Below, in pieces: positions 26,540 through 35,779 of a stretch of 64,000 nt of DNA. Under the pieces are notes generated by a model. It had not been told where the DNA came from and did not search any database. It saw nothing but the letters and a program-made list of their open reading frames with translations. The stretch is from assembly GCF_023218075.1 (NCBI RefSeq), contig NZ_JALPTB010000003.1, positions 153,566 through 217,565 of the forward strand, in the 5' to 3' direction. Every line of letters begins with the position of its first letter. The stretch's first letter is position 1. Position numbers and translations under genes: made by a program. The stretch is from Rhodococcus sp. HM1 (GTDB taxonomy: Bacteria; Actinomycetota; Actinomycetes; Mycobacteriales; Mycobacteriaceae).

Positions 26540-27403
26540 GTGAGCGTCGTGAGCTCACTCGAACCCCCGCAGCACGTGCGCTCCACGTTCGGCCTCCGCG
26601 ACGTCGAACCGGTACCGCTCGGCTCGGACTGGGACGGCGGCTGGCGATGTGGAGACGTGGTGCTCTCTCCGGTGGCCGATCACGCCCGCGCGGCGTGGTC
26701 GGCGAAGGTCCGCGAGACACTCAGCGTCGACGGGCTGCGTCTGGCCCGCCCGGTCCGTTCCACGGACGGCCGATACGTCGTGTCCGGGTGGCGCGCCGAC
26801 ACCTACATCGTCGGCACCTCGGAACCGCGCCACGACGAGGTGGTGTCGCTGTCGTTGCGTCTGCACGCCGCGACCGCGCAACTCGAGCGTCCCCGGTTCC
26901 TGATGCAGCCGCCGGTCGCGCCGTGGGCCGACGTCGACGTGTTCGTCGCCGCCGACCGGGCAGCCTGGGAGACCGTGCCGATGCGTTCGGCGCGGGCGGC
27001 CGGTGCGCCGGAGACCACCACACCGGACGGACGCAAGAGCCTGGATCTCATCAATCAGCTCGCGACCTTCCGTAAACCCGTCCATCTGCCGGACCAGCTC
27101 GTGCACGGCGATCTGTTCGGGACCGTCCTGTTCGCGGGCCGGGCCGCTCCCGGGCTGACCGACATCACGCCGTACTGGCGGCCCGCGTCGTGGGCGGCGG
27201 CCGTGGCCGTCGTCGACGCGCTGTCCTGGGGTGGCGCCGACGACGCGCTGATCGCCCGCTGGGACGATCTGCCCGAGTGGCCCCAGATGCTGTTGCGTGC
27301 CGTGATGTTCCGGTTGGCCGTGCACGCGCTGCATCCGCGGTCGACCGAGGAGGCGTTCCCCGGTCTGGCGCACACCTCCGATCTGGTGCGGCTGTTGCTG
27401 TAG
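26540..27403 (+). CDS. Conserved actinobacterial protein, TIGR02569 / Rv3205c-like
   Basis: A protein of about 287 residues with no assigned function. LVHGDLFGTVLF and the overall pattern resemble a degenerate aminoglycoside phosphotransferase/kinase fold (Brenner-type HGD), followed by LTDITPYWRP. Whether it phosphorylates anything is unknown. The GTG at 26540 or the GTG at 26549 could be the start; no strong ribosome site decides. It lies between moeZ and the nitrite block, as Rv3205c lies next to moeB1. Confidence 0.7.
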   Translation: MSVVSSLEPPQHVRSTFGLRDVEPVPLGSDWDGGWRCGDVVLSPVADHARAAWSAKVRETLSVDGLRLARPVRSTDGRYVVSGWRADTYIVGTSEPRHDEVVSLSLRLHAATAQLERPRFLMQPPVAPWADVDVFVAADRAAWETVPMRSARAAGAPETTTPDGRKSLDLINQLATFRKPVHLPDQLVHGDLFGTVLFAGRAAPGLTDITPYWRPASWAAAVAVVDALSWGGADDALIARWDDLPEWPQMLLRAVMFRLAVHALHPRSTEEAFPGLAHTSDLVRLLL

Positions 27404-27530
27404 TTCGCCCTCACAGGGTGGCCTGCGCGTGAGTGAGAAACTCTTGACGCGGAGGTCACCGCGGGCAGCACCGCGGCAACACCCACTTCCTACCTTGGGT
27501 TCATCACGAATCCGAGAGAGGTGGGGCGGG

Positions 27531-28982
27531 GTGGCTGCGACTATCGAAAACGAAACGCTGCGAGCGAAATTCGCGCGGAAGCACAACATCGAGCACTGGG
27601 ACGCCGAAGACGTCGAGGCGTGGGAGTCCGGTAACAAGGACATCGCGAAGCGGAACCTGATCTGGTCCGTCATCGCCGAGCACGTCGGTTTCTCGGTGTG
27701 GTCCATCTGGTCGGTCATGGTCCTGTTCATGCCCACCGACGTCTACGGCATCGACGCCGCCGGCAAGTTCTTCCTGGTGGCGGTGCCGACACTGGTCGGC
27801 TCGCTCCTGCGCATTCCCTACACCGTCGCGACGGCGCGTTTCGGTGGCCGCAACTGGACGATCTTCAGCGCGCTGGTGCTGTTCGTGCCGCTGCTGGCAA
27901 CGCTCTACCTGATGCTCAACCCCGGCTACTCGTACACCACGTTCATGCTGGTCGCCGCGATCGCCGGTGTCGGCGGCGGCAACTTCGCCTCGTCGATGAC
28001 CAACATCAACGCGTTCTACCCGCAGCGACTGAAGGGCTGGGCGCTCGGACTCAACGCCGGCGGCGGCAACATCGGTGTGCCGGTCGTCCAGCTCATCGGT
28101 CTGCTCGTCATCGCCACCGTCGGCAACACCGAACCGTGGATCGTGTGCGCCGTCTACCTGGTGGCGTGCGGTGTCGCGGCGGTCGGAGCGGCGTTGTTCA
28201 TGGACAACCTCGGCGGCCAGAAGGCGGACCTGCGGGCGATGGGCGAGGCCCTGAAGTTCCGCGACTCGTGGATCGTGTCCTTCCTCTACATCGGCACGTT
28301 CGGCTCGTTCATCGGCTTCAGCTTCGCGTTCGGCCAGGTCCTGCAGATCAACTTCCTCGCCGGTGGTGACACGCCCGCCCAGGCGGCACTGCACGCCGCG
28401 CAGATCGCGTTCATCGGCCCGCTGCTCGGTTCGATCTCCCGTCCCTACGGCGGCAAGCTCGCAGACCGCATCGGCGGCGGCCGCATCACGATGGTCACCT
28501 TCGCCGCGATGGCTTTGGCGGCCGGTGTCCTGATCGTCGCCGGTGTCCTCGACGACGCGTCGGCGGGCGCCCCCACCGGCGGCATCATGACCGCCTACGT
28601 CCTCGGCTTCATCGCACTGTTCCTGCTGTCGGGTATCGGCAACGGCTCGGTGTACAAGATGATCCCGTCGATCTTCGAAGCCAAGGCGCAGAGCCTCGAC
28701 CACCTCGACCGCGCAGCCAAGGCCGTCTGGTCGCGCACCATGTCCGGCGCGCTCATCGGCTTCGCCGGCGCGATCGGCGGGCTCGGCGGCGTCGGCATCA
28801 ACCTGGTGCTCCGCGCCTCCTACGCCGGCGAGGCGAAGTCCGCGACGATGGCCTTCTGGGTCTTCGGGGCCTTCTACCTGGTGTGCATCGCCGTCACCTG
28901 GCTGGTCTTCCTCCGCACCCCCCGCACGGCGGCCGTCACCGAGACCGCCGAAGCGGACCGTCCGTCCGTCCCGGTCGTCTGA
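27531..28982 (+). CDS. narK: Nitrate/nitrite transporter of the NarK family (MFS)
   Basis: A 483-residue major facilitator protein with about twelve membrane helices. The two nitrate signature regions are present: GVGGGNFASSMTNINAFYP and LSGIGNGSVYKMIPSIFEA. A soluble N-terminal extension of about 50 residues precedes the first helix, as in mycobacterial NarK3. The GTG at 27531 has GAGAGAGG upstream. It is the first gene of a plus-strand block with nirB and nirD, 49 bases before nirB. The preceding 127 bases hold a TTGACG but no convincing -10 and no clear GlnR box. Confidence 0.92.
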   Translation: MAATIENETLRAKFARKHNIEHWDAEDVEAWESGNKDIAKRNLIWSVIAEHVGFSVWSIWSVMVLFMPTDVYGIDAAGKFFLVAVPTLVGSLLRIPYTVATARFGGRNWTIFSALVLFVPLLATLYLMLNPGYSYTTFMLVAAIAGVGGGNFASSMTNINAFYPQRLKGWALGLNAGGGNIGVPVVQLIGLLVIATVGNTEPWIVCAVYLVACGVAAVGAALFMDNLGGQKADLRAMGEALKFRDSWIVSFLYIGTFGSFIGFSFAFGQVLQINFLAGGDTPAQAALHAAQIAFIGPLLGSISRPYGGKLADRIGGGRITMVTFAAMALAAGVLIVAGVLDDASAGAPTGGIMTAYVLGFIALFLLSGIGNGSVYKMIPSIFEAKAQSLDHLDRAAKAVWSRTMSGALIGFAGAIGGLGGVGINLVLRASYAGEAKSATMAFWVFGAFYLVCIAVTWLVFLRTPRTAAVTETAEADRPSVPVV

Positions 28983-29031
28983 CGCCGTACCCCGGCACTG
29001 ATCCACCCTGCACGAGAGAAAGCGAAATCCC

Positions 29032-31545
29032 ATGAGCCGCAAGAACGTTGTCGTCGTCGGACACGGAATGGTCGGACACCGCTTCGTCGAAGCGCTGCGT
29101 GCCCGCGACGAGCACGACACCTGGTCGGTGACGGTGTTGAGCGAGGAGACGCAGCCTGCCTACGACCGCGTCGGTCTGTCCTCCTACGTCGGCTCGTGGG
29201 ATGCGAAGGAACTCGCGCTCGCCGGCAACACCTACGACGGTGACGACCTCGTCGACCTGAAGCTCGGCACGCGCGCCGCGGCGATCGACCGCGCCGCGCG
29301 CACCGTCACCACCGACGGCGGCGAGGTGATCGGGTACGACGCGCTGGTCATGGCCACCGGTTCGTATCCGTTCGTGCCGCCGATCCCCGGCAAGGACCTG
29401 CCCGGCACGTTCGTCTACCGCACCCTCGACGACCTCGACGGCATCCGGGCCGCGGCCGACGCCGCCGGACCCGGTGCCGTGGGTGTGGTGGTCGGCGGTG
29501 GCCTGCTCGGCCTCGAGGCCGCCAACGCCCTGAAGCTGATGGGCATGACGCCGCACGTCGTCGAGTTCGCGCCCCGGCTGATGCCGCTGCAGGTCGACGA
29601 GGGCGGCGGCAACGTGCTGGCCCGGCTCGTGACCGACCTGGGCCTGACCGTGCACACCGGGGTCGGTACCTCGGCGATCACCGAAGGTCCCGCAGGGCTG
29701 AAGGTCGAACTGTCCGACGGTTCCGTCATCGACGCTTCGGTGCTGGTGTTCTCGGCCGGTGTCCGCCCGCAGGATGCGCTCGCCCGCGACACCGGCCTCG
29801 AGGTCGGCGCACGCGGCGGCATCCTCACCGACATCGGCTGCCGCAGCGTCACCGACGAGTCGGTGTACGCGGTCGGCGAGTGCGCGGCCGTCGAAGGCAC
29901 CTGCTACGGCCTCGTCGCCCCCGGCTACAGCACCGCCGAGGTCGTCGCCGACCGTCTGCTCGGCGGCGACGCCGAGTTCCCCGGCGCCGACCTGTCCACG
30001 AAGCTCAAGCTGCTCGGCGTCGATGTCGCCAGCTTCGGCGACGCCCACGCGACCACCCCGGGTGCGCTCGAGGTGGTGCTGTCCGACGCCGCGAAGGGCA
30101 CCTACGCCAAGCTCGTCGTCTCGGACGACGCGAAGATCCTGCTCGGGGGCATCCTCGTCGGCGACGCCTCGGCGTACGGGTCGCTGCGGCCGCTCGTCGG
30201 GCGGGAGCTGCCCGGCGACCCCGCGGCCCTGATCTCCCCGGCCGGTGAGAAGCCCGGCGCCGGCTCGTTGCCGGACGACGCCGAGGTCTGCTCGTGCAAC
30301 GGCGTCACGAAGGGCACGATCTGCGGCGCGATCTCGGAGGGCGCCTGCGACATCGCGCAGGTCAAGGCGTGCACGAACGCCGGTACCACCTGCGGTGGCT
30401 GCCTGCCGACCATCAAGCAGCTGCTCGCGTCGTCCGGGGTGGAGCTCAGCAAGGCGCTGTGCGAACACTTCGAGCAGTCCCGCGCCGAGCTGTTCGAGAT
30501 CGTCCAGGCCACCGGAATCCGCACGTTCTCCGCGCTGATCGCCAGGTACGGCAAGGGCTCCGGGTGCGACATCTGCAAGCCGGTGGTCGCCTCGATCCTC
30601 GCCTCCACCGACTCGGACCACATTCTGCACCCGAAGCAGGCCGGTCTGCAGGACACCAACGACCACTTCCTCGCGAACATCCAGAAGAACGGCACCTACT
30701 CGGTGGTGCCGCGCATGCCGGGCGGCGAGTGCACCCCGGAACAGCTGATCGTGATCGGCGAGGTGGCCCGCGACTTCGGGCTCTACGTGAAGATGACCGG
30801 CGGCCAGCGGATCGACCTGTTCGGTGCGCGCGTCGAGCAGCTGCCGCTGATCTGGAAGCGGCTCGTCGACGCCGGCATGGAGTCGGGTCAGGCCTACGGC
30901 AAGTCGCTGCGGACCGTGAAGAGCTGCGTCGGTTCGACGTGGTGCCGGTACGGCGTGCAGGACTCCGTCGGGATGGCCGTCGACCTGGAGCTGCGCTACC
31001 GCGGTCTGCGTTCACCGCACAAGCTCAAGTTCGGTGTCTCCGGGTGCGCCCGCGAATGCGCGGAGGCCCGCGGCAAGGACGTCGGTGTCATCGCCACCGA
31101 GAGCGGCTGGAACCTGTACGTGTGCGGCAACGGCGGCCAGTCGCCCAAGCACGCGCAGTTGCTCGCCGGGGGTCTCGACGACGACACCCTCGTCAAGTAC
31201 ATCGACCGGTTCCTGATGTTCTACATCCGCACCGCGGACCGGCTGCAGCGCACCGCGCCGTGGCTGGAGGCGATGGAGGGCGGTCTCGACCACCTCCGTG
31301 AGGTCGTGTGCGAGGACAGCCTCGGTATCGCCGCCGAACTCGAGGCCGCGATGGCCAAGCACGTCGAGGGCTACCGCGACGAGTGGGCCGGCGTGCTCGA
31401 GGACCCGGAGAAGCTCGCCCGGTTCGTCTCGTTCGTCAACGCACCCGACGAGGCCGACCCGACCGTTCAATTCGACGAGACCGGGAAGCGGAAGGTTCCC
31501 GTCCTGGTCGGGATGCCCGCTTACCGGCCGGGAATCTCCGGGTAA
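29032..31545 (+). CDS. nirB: NAD(P)H nitrite reductase large subunit
   Basis: An 837-residue assimilatory enzyme that reduces nitrite to ammonium with six electrons. Domains in order: FAD/NAD-binding (about 1-400, GHGMVGHRF near the start), a BFD-like 2Fe-2S region with CSCN and CTNAGTTCGGC (about 420-465), a ferredoxin-like half domain, then the siroheme/4Fe-4S module with SCVGSTWCRYG and CARECAEARG. All cofactor cysteines appear intact. The siroheme would come from the chelatase further down the operon. GAGAGAAAG lies before the ATG. Confidence 0.95.
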   Translation: MSRKNVVVVGHGMVGHRFVEALRARDEHDTWSVTVLSEETQPAYDRVGLSSYVGSWDAKELALAGNTYDGDDLVDLKLGTRAAAIDRAARTVTTDGGEVIGYDALVMATGSYPFVPPIPGKDLPGTFVYRTLDDLDGIRAAADAAGPGAVGVVVGGGLLGLEAANALKLMGMTPHVVEFAPRLMPLQVDEGGGNVLARLVTDLGLTVHTGVGTSAITEGPAGLKVELSDGSVIDASVLVFSAGVRPQDALARDTGLEVGARGGILTDIGCRSVTDESVYAVGECAAVEGTCYGLVAPGYSTAEVVADRLLGGDAEFPGADLSTKLKLLGVDVASFGDAHATTPGALEVVLSDAAKGTYAKLVVSDDAKILLGGILVGDASAYGSLRPLVGRELPGDPAALISPAGEKPGAGSLPDDAEVCSCNGVTKGTICGAISEGACDIAQVKACTNAGTTCGGCLPTIKQLLASSGVELSKALCEHFEQSRAELFEIVQATGIRTFSALIARYGKGSGCDICKPVVASILASTDSDHILHPKQAGLQDTNDHFLANIQKNGTYSVVPRMPGGECTPEQLIVIGEVARDFGLYVKMTGGQRIDLFGARVEQLPLIWKRLVDAGMESGQAYGKSLRTVKSCVGSTWCRYGVQDSVGMAVDLELRYRGLRSPHKLKFGVSGCARECAEARGKDVGVIATESGWNLYVCGNGGQSPKHAQLLAGGLDDDTLVKYIDRFLMFYIRTADRLQRTAPWLEAMEGGLDHLREVVCEDSLGIAAELEAAMAKHVEGYRDEWAGVLEDPEKLARFVSFVNAPDEADPTVQFDETGKRKVPVLVGMPAYRPGISG

Positions 31546-31600
31546 CTCGCCCGAAACACCGGACCCGGATGATTTCGTCAGTACTTTCGAGGGAGGACCT

Positions 31601-32026
31601 ATGACCGTCATCGAGATGCATGGCGCAGCGGGAACGACGCGCCAGAGCGTGTTCGACGGCCGCTTGGAATGGACGTCTGCGTGCCCGCTCAGCCGGCTGG
31701 TACCCGGCTGTGGAGTCGCGGTACTGCTGCGCGGGGGCGAGCAGGTGGCGCTGTTCCTGCTCGACGACGGCACGCTGCGTGCCGTCGGCAACATCGATCC
31801 GTACGCCCGCGCCGCGGTGATGTCGCGCGGACTCGTCGGGGACCGGGCGGGCGAGCCGACCGTGGCCTCCCCGCTGCTCAAGCAGGTGTTCTCGCTCAAC
31901 GACGGTCGCTGCCTCGACGACCCCGAGGTGTCGCTGCCGGTGTACGACGTGCGCGTCTGGGCCGGCGTGGTGCAGATCCACAGCAAGCGGATGACGGGCG
32001 CCGCCGACGCCGGCGAGCTTTCGTGA
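31601..32026 (+). CDS. nirD: Nitrite reductase small subunit
   Basis: A 141-residue Rieske-fold subunit of the NirBD enzyme. As in other NirD proteins the Rieske Cys and His ligands are missing, so the domain is structural. SPLLKQVFSLNDGRCLDD is the conserved segment. GGGAGG sits directly before the ATG, which is one of the strongest ribosome sites in the window. The stop overlaps the next start by four bases. Confidence 0.92.
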   Translation: MTVIEMHGAAGTTRQSVFDGRLEWTSACPLSRLVPGCGVAVLLRGGEQVALFLLDDGTLRAVGNIDPYARAAVMSRGLVGDRAGEPTVASPLLKQVFSLNDGRCLDDPEVSLPVYDVRVWAGVVQIHSKRMTGAADAGELS

Positions 32027-33159
32027 GCGACGGCACCGAGCCGTTGCGGGGATTCACCATCGGGGTGACCGCGTCGCGCCGCGCGGAGGAGTTCACGACG
32101 CTGCTCACCCGCCGCGGCGCGGAGGTCGTCCTCGCCCCGGCGATCCGCATCATCCCGCTGTCCGACGACACCGAGCTCGAACGGGTCACCCGCGACATCA
32201 TCGCGAACCCGCCGGACATCACGGTCGCCACCACGGCGATCGGATTCCGGGGCTGGATCGGTGCGGCGGAGGGCTGGGGCCTGTCCGAGGATCTCACCGA
32301 GGCCCTCGGCGGCAGCCGGATTCTGGCGCGCGGCCCGAAGGTGACCGGCGCGATCCGCGCCGCCGAGCTGCGGGAGGAGTGGTCCCCGGCATCGGAATCG
32401 TCGGCCGAGGTGCTCGCCCACCTGCTCGCCGAGGGCGTCGAGGGGCAGCGCATCGCGGTGCAGCTGCACGGCGAGCGCACCGAATGGGAACCCGGCGCCG
32501 ACCTGTGCGAGGAACTGCGCGCGGCCGGTGCCGAGGTCGTCGCCGTCCCGGTCTACCGGTGGACCCCGCCGGAGGATCCGACCGCGCTGGACCGGCTCAT
32601 CGAACAGATCGCCGACTACGGGCTCGACGCGGTCAGCTTCACCAGCGCACCGGCTGTGGCGTCCCTGCTGATGCGGGCCAAGCAGACCGGGATGCTCGAA
32701 CTGGTGCTGCGCGCGATGCGCAGCGGCGTCACCGCCGTGTGCGTCGGCCCCGTCACGGCCGCGCCGCTCGCCGCACTCGACGTGCCGGTCACCATGCCGG
32801 CCCGGGCCCGGCTCGGTTCCCTGGCCCGGCACCTCGCCGAAGAACTACCCCGCCGGGCGGTCCGCATCGAAGCCGGCGGGCACGTCCTGGGTATGCGCGG
32901 ACGCTGCGTCATCGTCGACGAGGAGAAGCGCTGCCTCGCCCCGGCCGGAATGGCCCTGCTCCGCACGCTCGCGTCCCGTCCCGGACGGGTCGTCGCGCGC
33001 GAGGAGCTGCTCGCCGCTCTTCCCGGCGGTGGGGGAGACACCCACGCGGTCGAGACCGCCGTGGCACGACTGCGGTCGTCGCTCGGCGCGCCTGCGATCG
33101 TGCAGACCGTCGTCAAGCGGGGTTACCGCCTCGCCGTCGACCCGGAGGATATGCGCTGA
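32023..33159 (+). CDS. HemD-like domain fused to an OmpR/PhoB-type winged helix (nitrite-linked regulator)
   Basis: A 378-residue two-domain protein. Residues 1-255 have the uroporphyrinogen-III synthase fold (GVTASRR, VSFTSAPAV, CVGPVTAAP). Residues 280-378 form a winged-helix DNA-binding domain (LRTLASRPGRVVAREELL to VKRGYRLAV). The same architecture is seen in Rv0260c beside the M. tuberculosis nitrite genes. Two roles are possible: tetrapyrrole synthesis for siroheme, or a regulator that senses a tetrapyrrole or nitrogen signal. The GTG start overlaps nirD (GTGA), so its level is tied to the reductase. Confidence 0.85.
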   Translation: MSDGTEPLRGFTIGVTASRRAEEFTTLLTRRGAEVVLAPAIRIIPLSDDTELERVTRDIIANPPDITVATTAIGFRGWIGAAEGWGLSEDLTEALGGSRILARGPKVTGAIRAAELREEWSPASESSAEVLAHLLAEGVEGQRIAVQLHGERTEWEPGADLCEELRAAGAEVVAVPVYRWTPPEDPTALDRLIEQIADYGLDAVSFTSAPAVASLLMRAKQTGMLELVLRAMRSGVTAVCVGPVTAAPLAALDVPVTMPARARLGSLARHLAEELPRRAVRIEAGGHVLGMRGRCVIVDEEKRCLAPAGMALLRTLASRPGRVVAREELLAALPGGGGDTHAVETAVARLRSSLGAPAIVQTVVKRGYRLAVDPEDMR

Positions 33160-33887
33160 TGACTCGACCCCAGTTGCTGCTCGTCGCCCACGGCACCCGC
33201 AATCCGCGCGGTGTCGACATGATCGCCTCGCTCGCCGACGCCGTCGCCGGGCGGGTCGGCTCCACCCGCGTCGCGTTCGTGGACGTGCTCGGTCCGTCGC
33301 CGGCGGAGGTCCTGCGCGACTCGTCCCGCCCCACGGTGCTGGTGCCGGCGTTCCTCGCGTCCGGCTACCACGTGCACAGCGACGTGCCGCAGGAGGTCGC
33401 GGCGAGCGGGCACACCGCGGTGTCGGTGACCGGAGCCCTCGGCCCCGACCCGATCCTTGCTCAGGTGCTCGTGCAGCGGCTCGAGGCCGCCGGATGGCGC
33501 CCCGGGGACGCAGTGGTCCTCGCCGCCGCCGGATCGTCCGATCCGCGTGCGCTGCGCGACGTGCGCAGCGCCGCCCGCATGCTGTCCTCGCTGGTCCGCA
33601 CCACCGTGCGCATCGCATATGTCGCCACCGGTTCACCCCGGGTCCCCGAGGTGGTCGACACCCTGCGCGCGCAGGGGGCGCGCAGGGTGTTCATCGCCTC
33701 GTATCTGCTCGCGCCCGGTCTGTTCCATTCCCGGCTCGCCGACGCGGGTGCCGACGGGGTCGCCGCGCCGCTCGGCGTCACCGATTCGATCGTCGATCTC
33801 CTCGCGCAGCGCTACCACGAGGGCGCGCGGCTCGTCGGTGGGCCTGCGGCCCCGGTGTCTCTTTATGGCGGTCCCAACCGCCACTAG
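33159..33887 (+). CDS. Sirohydrochlorin chelatase (CbiX/SirB-like)
   Basis: A 242-residue duplicated CbiX-type protein. LLVAHGTRNPRG carries the metal-binding His of the first half, and FLASGYHVHSDVP the second conserved segment. It probably inserts iron into sirohydrochlorin to make the siroheme used by NirB. The ATG overlaps the preceding stop by one base (TGATG). It is the last gene of the block and converges on the molybdenum gene 13 bases away. Confidence 0.87.
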   Translation: MTRPQLLLVAHGTRNPRGVDMIASLADAVAGRVGSTRVAFVDVLGPSPAEVLRDSSRPTVLVPAFLASGYHVHSDVPQEVAASGHTAVSVTGALGPDPILAQVLVQRLEAAGWRPGDAVVLAAAGSSDPRALRDVRSAARMLSSLVRTTVRIAYVATGSPRVPEVVDTLRAQGARRVFIASYLLAPGLFHSRLADAGADGVAAPLGVTDSIVDLLAQRYHEGARLVGGPAAPVSLYGGPNRH

Positions 33888-33900
33888 TGCACACCGGCAA

Positions 33901-35643
33901 TCACCGGGGCAGCGGCACGATCTCGACGAGATCGCCGTCGGCCGCGCCCGGTGGAACCAGCGCGATCGCCTGCCGGTCGATCAACCCGGCGAGGTGCGCT
34001 GTCCGGATCGCGTTGTCGCACAGCCATGTTCCGTCGGGAAGTCGGCGCGCGGGCAGCAGTCGGGTCACGTCTCCGACCACCTCCGAGGCGTTCGCCAGTG
34101 GGGCCGTCCACGGCACGGCCGGGGTCCGGCAGGTGCGACCGTCGATCACCGCGGGCAGCATGACCAGCAACGTGGCGATCGCCGCGACCGGGTTGCCGGG
34201 CAGGCCCAGCACCGCTCGGCCGTCCGGCAGCGCCGCAGCGACCTGGGAACCGCCCGGCTTGCACCGGACACGTTCGACGGCGATGTGTGCGCCGGCGCGG
34301 GTCAGCGCACCGCGTAACTGATCGGCGGCGCCCCCGCCGGTGGCGCCGACCACGACGATCGCGTCGACGTCCGTGGTTTCGTGCAGCAACCGGTCGAACC
34401 CGTCCTCGGTGTCGCGCAGGTGCGCCTCGCTCACCGCGTCGGCGCCGCACCACCGGACGAACTGCGCGAGGACCGGCCCGAGCGAGTCGCGGGTCTGGCC
34501 CGCGCGCAGCGGACCGTCGCGCCGGATCTCGTCGCCGCTGACGACGACGTGCACCCGCACCGGTCCGCGTGCCTCGACGTCGGTGACCTCGCCGCTCAGT
34601 GCGGCCGACACGACCGCCGGATCGATCCCCGTACCCGGTTGCGCGAGAGCGAATCCGGGCTGCCAGTCCTCGCCGCGCCGGCGGGTGTCGTCGCGGACGG
34701 GGGCATCCGGGCGGCGGCGGAGCATCCCGCCTTCGCCGACGTCGACGTGTTCGTCGCGCACGACCGCGGTCGCGCCGGGCGGCAGATGCGCACCGGTCGC
34801 GATGCGCGCGGCCTGCCCGGCGGTGAGGGTGAACCCGCTGTCCGAGCCCGCGCGCCGGATCTCGCTGCGCAGCGTCCACGGTTCGTCGCCCGCGACCGCG
34901 TATCCGTCCATCGCGGACACCGCCACGGGCGGCAGGGCCTCCGCCGCGACCAGCGGTGCCGAGAGGGTCGCGCCGAGCGACTCGCGTACCGGCAGTTTTC
35001 GAACGGGCAACGGCTGCATGACATTTCGCACGAGCTCGCGTGCACGGTCCGGGTTCGCGGCGACGGTTCCGGGCCGGCCGGAGCGGGCGCGGTGCAGATC
35101 CTCGGGAGTGTCGCAGTCCGCGGTGCCGGACACGGGGACCGTCACGTACCGGTCCGGCAGCAGCGCCTTCATCGGCTGGTTCGCGACCTCCCCGCCGAGG
35201 TCGTCGAGGCGCGTGGCGAGCGCGGCGCCGCGCCAGGCCGCGAGCAGGAACTGGATGCGGCCGTCCCCGTCGACGGCGAACGCGGCGTCCGCGTCCGGAT
35301 CGGCGCTCAGCGCGTCGAGCAAGGCGATCAGCGTGTCCGCGGTGACGAACGGCAGATCGGACGCGAGCGTCAGGACGGGTGCGTCGCGGGGGATCGGGGC
35401 GGCGGCGATCGCGGCCACCGGACCGCCGCCGGCGGGGGTCTCCTGGACTTGGCCGATCGCGGGGGCGAGGTCGTCGCGGTGCGGCCCGACGACGGTGACG
35501 CGCCGGCAGGCCGAGACCGCGGTGAGGGCGCTGTCGAGCATGCGCCGGCCGTGCACGACCAGTGCCGGTTTGTCGACGCCACCCATCCGGGTCGCTCGTC
35601 CGCCCGCGACGACGACGGCTTCGGAACCGCTCAACGTGGTCAT
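33901..35643 (-). CDS. MobA-MoeA fusion for molybdenum cofactor synthesis
   Basis: A 580-residue fusion. Residues 1-185 are a MobA-type nucleotidyltransferase (VVVAGGRATRMGGVDK, LASDLPF), which adds GMP to the cofactor. Residues 195-580 are MoeA, which inserts molybdate; seen are SAMDGYA, GDEI, a GGGAADQ loop and GLPGNPVA. The two activities are normally separate proteins acting in sequence, so fusion may channel the product. ATG at 35643 was used; another ATG lies nine bases upstream. It is convergent with the siroheme chelatase and probably serves a nitrate reductase encoded elsewhere. Confidence 0.88.
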   Translation of the reverse strand: MTTLSGSEAVVVAGGRATRMGGVDKPALVVHGRRMLDSALTAVSACRRVTVVGPHRDDLAPAIGQVQETPAGGGPVAAIAAAPIPRDAPVLTLASDLPFVTADTLIALLDALSADPDADAAFAVDGDGRIQFLLAAWRGAALATRLDDLGGEVANQPMKALLPDRYVTVPVSGTADCDTPEDLHRARSGRPGTVAANPDRARELVRNVMQPLPVRKLPVRESLGATLSAPLVAAEALPPVAVSAMDGYAVAGDEPWTLRSEIRRAGSDSGFTLTAGQAARIATGAHLPPGATAVVRDEHVDVGEGGMLRRRPDAPVRDDTRRRGEDWQPGFALAQPGTGIDPAVVSAALSGEVTDVEARGPVRVHVVVSGDEIRRDGPLRAGQTRDSLGPVLAQFVRWCGADAVSEAHLRDTEDGFDRLLHETTDVDAIVVVGATGGGAADQLRGALTRAGAHIAVERVRCKPGGSQVAAALPDGRAVLGLPGNPVAAIATLLVMLPAVIDGRTCRTPAVPWTAPLANASEVVGDVTRLLPARRLPDGTWLCDNAIRTAHLAGLIDRQAIALVPPGAADGDLVEIVPLPR

Positions 35644-35779
35644 GACGACCATGCTGCCGCACCGCGCCGGGACCGGTGCGGGCGACCGGTGTGTCGGCGG
35701 CCACTGGTGCGTGCGGGTGAGAACGGGTGCCGTCCGCGGGGATTTTCGTGTATTCCTCGAAGTCGGCGAAAGGAATTGC

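Noticed and set aside
27404..27530. GlnR nitrogen-control box before narK
   Set aside because: GAAAC and GTCAC fragments are present, but the spacing and partner half sites do not fit the consensus.
33660..33691. Hairpin-like repeat CACCCTGCGCGC/GCGCGCAGGGTG inside the chelatase gene
   Set aside because: It lies within an intact coding frame and is explained by GC-rich codon use. No terminator role is supported.
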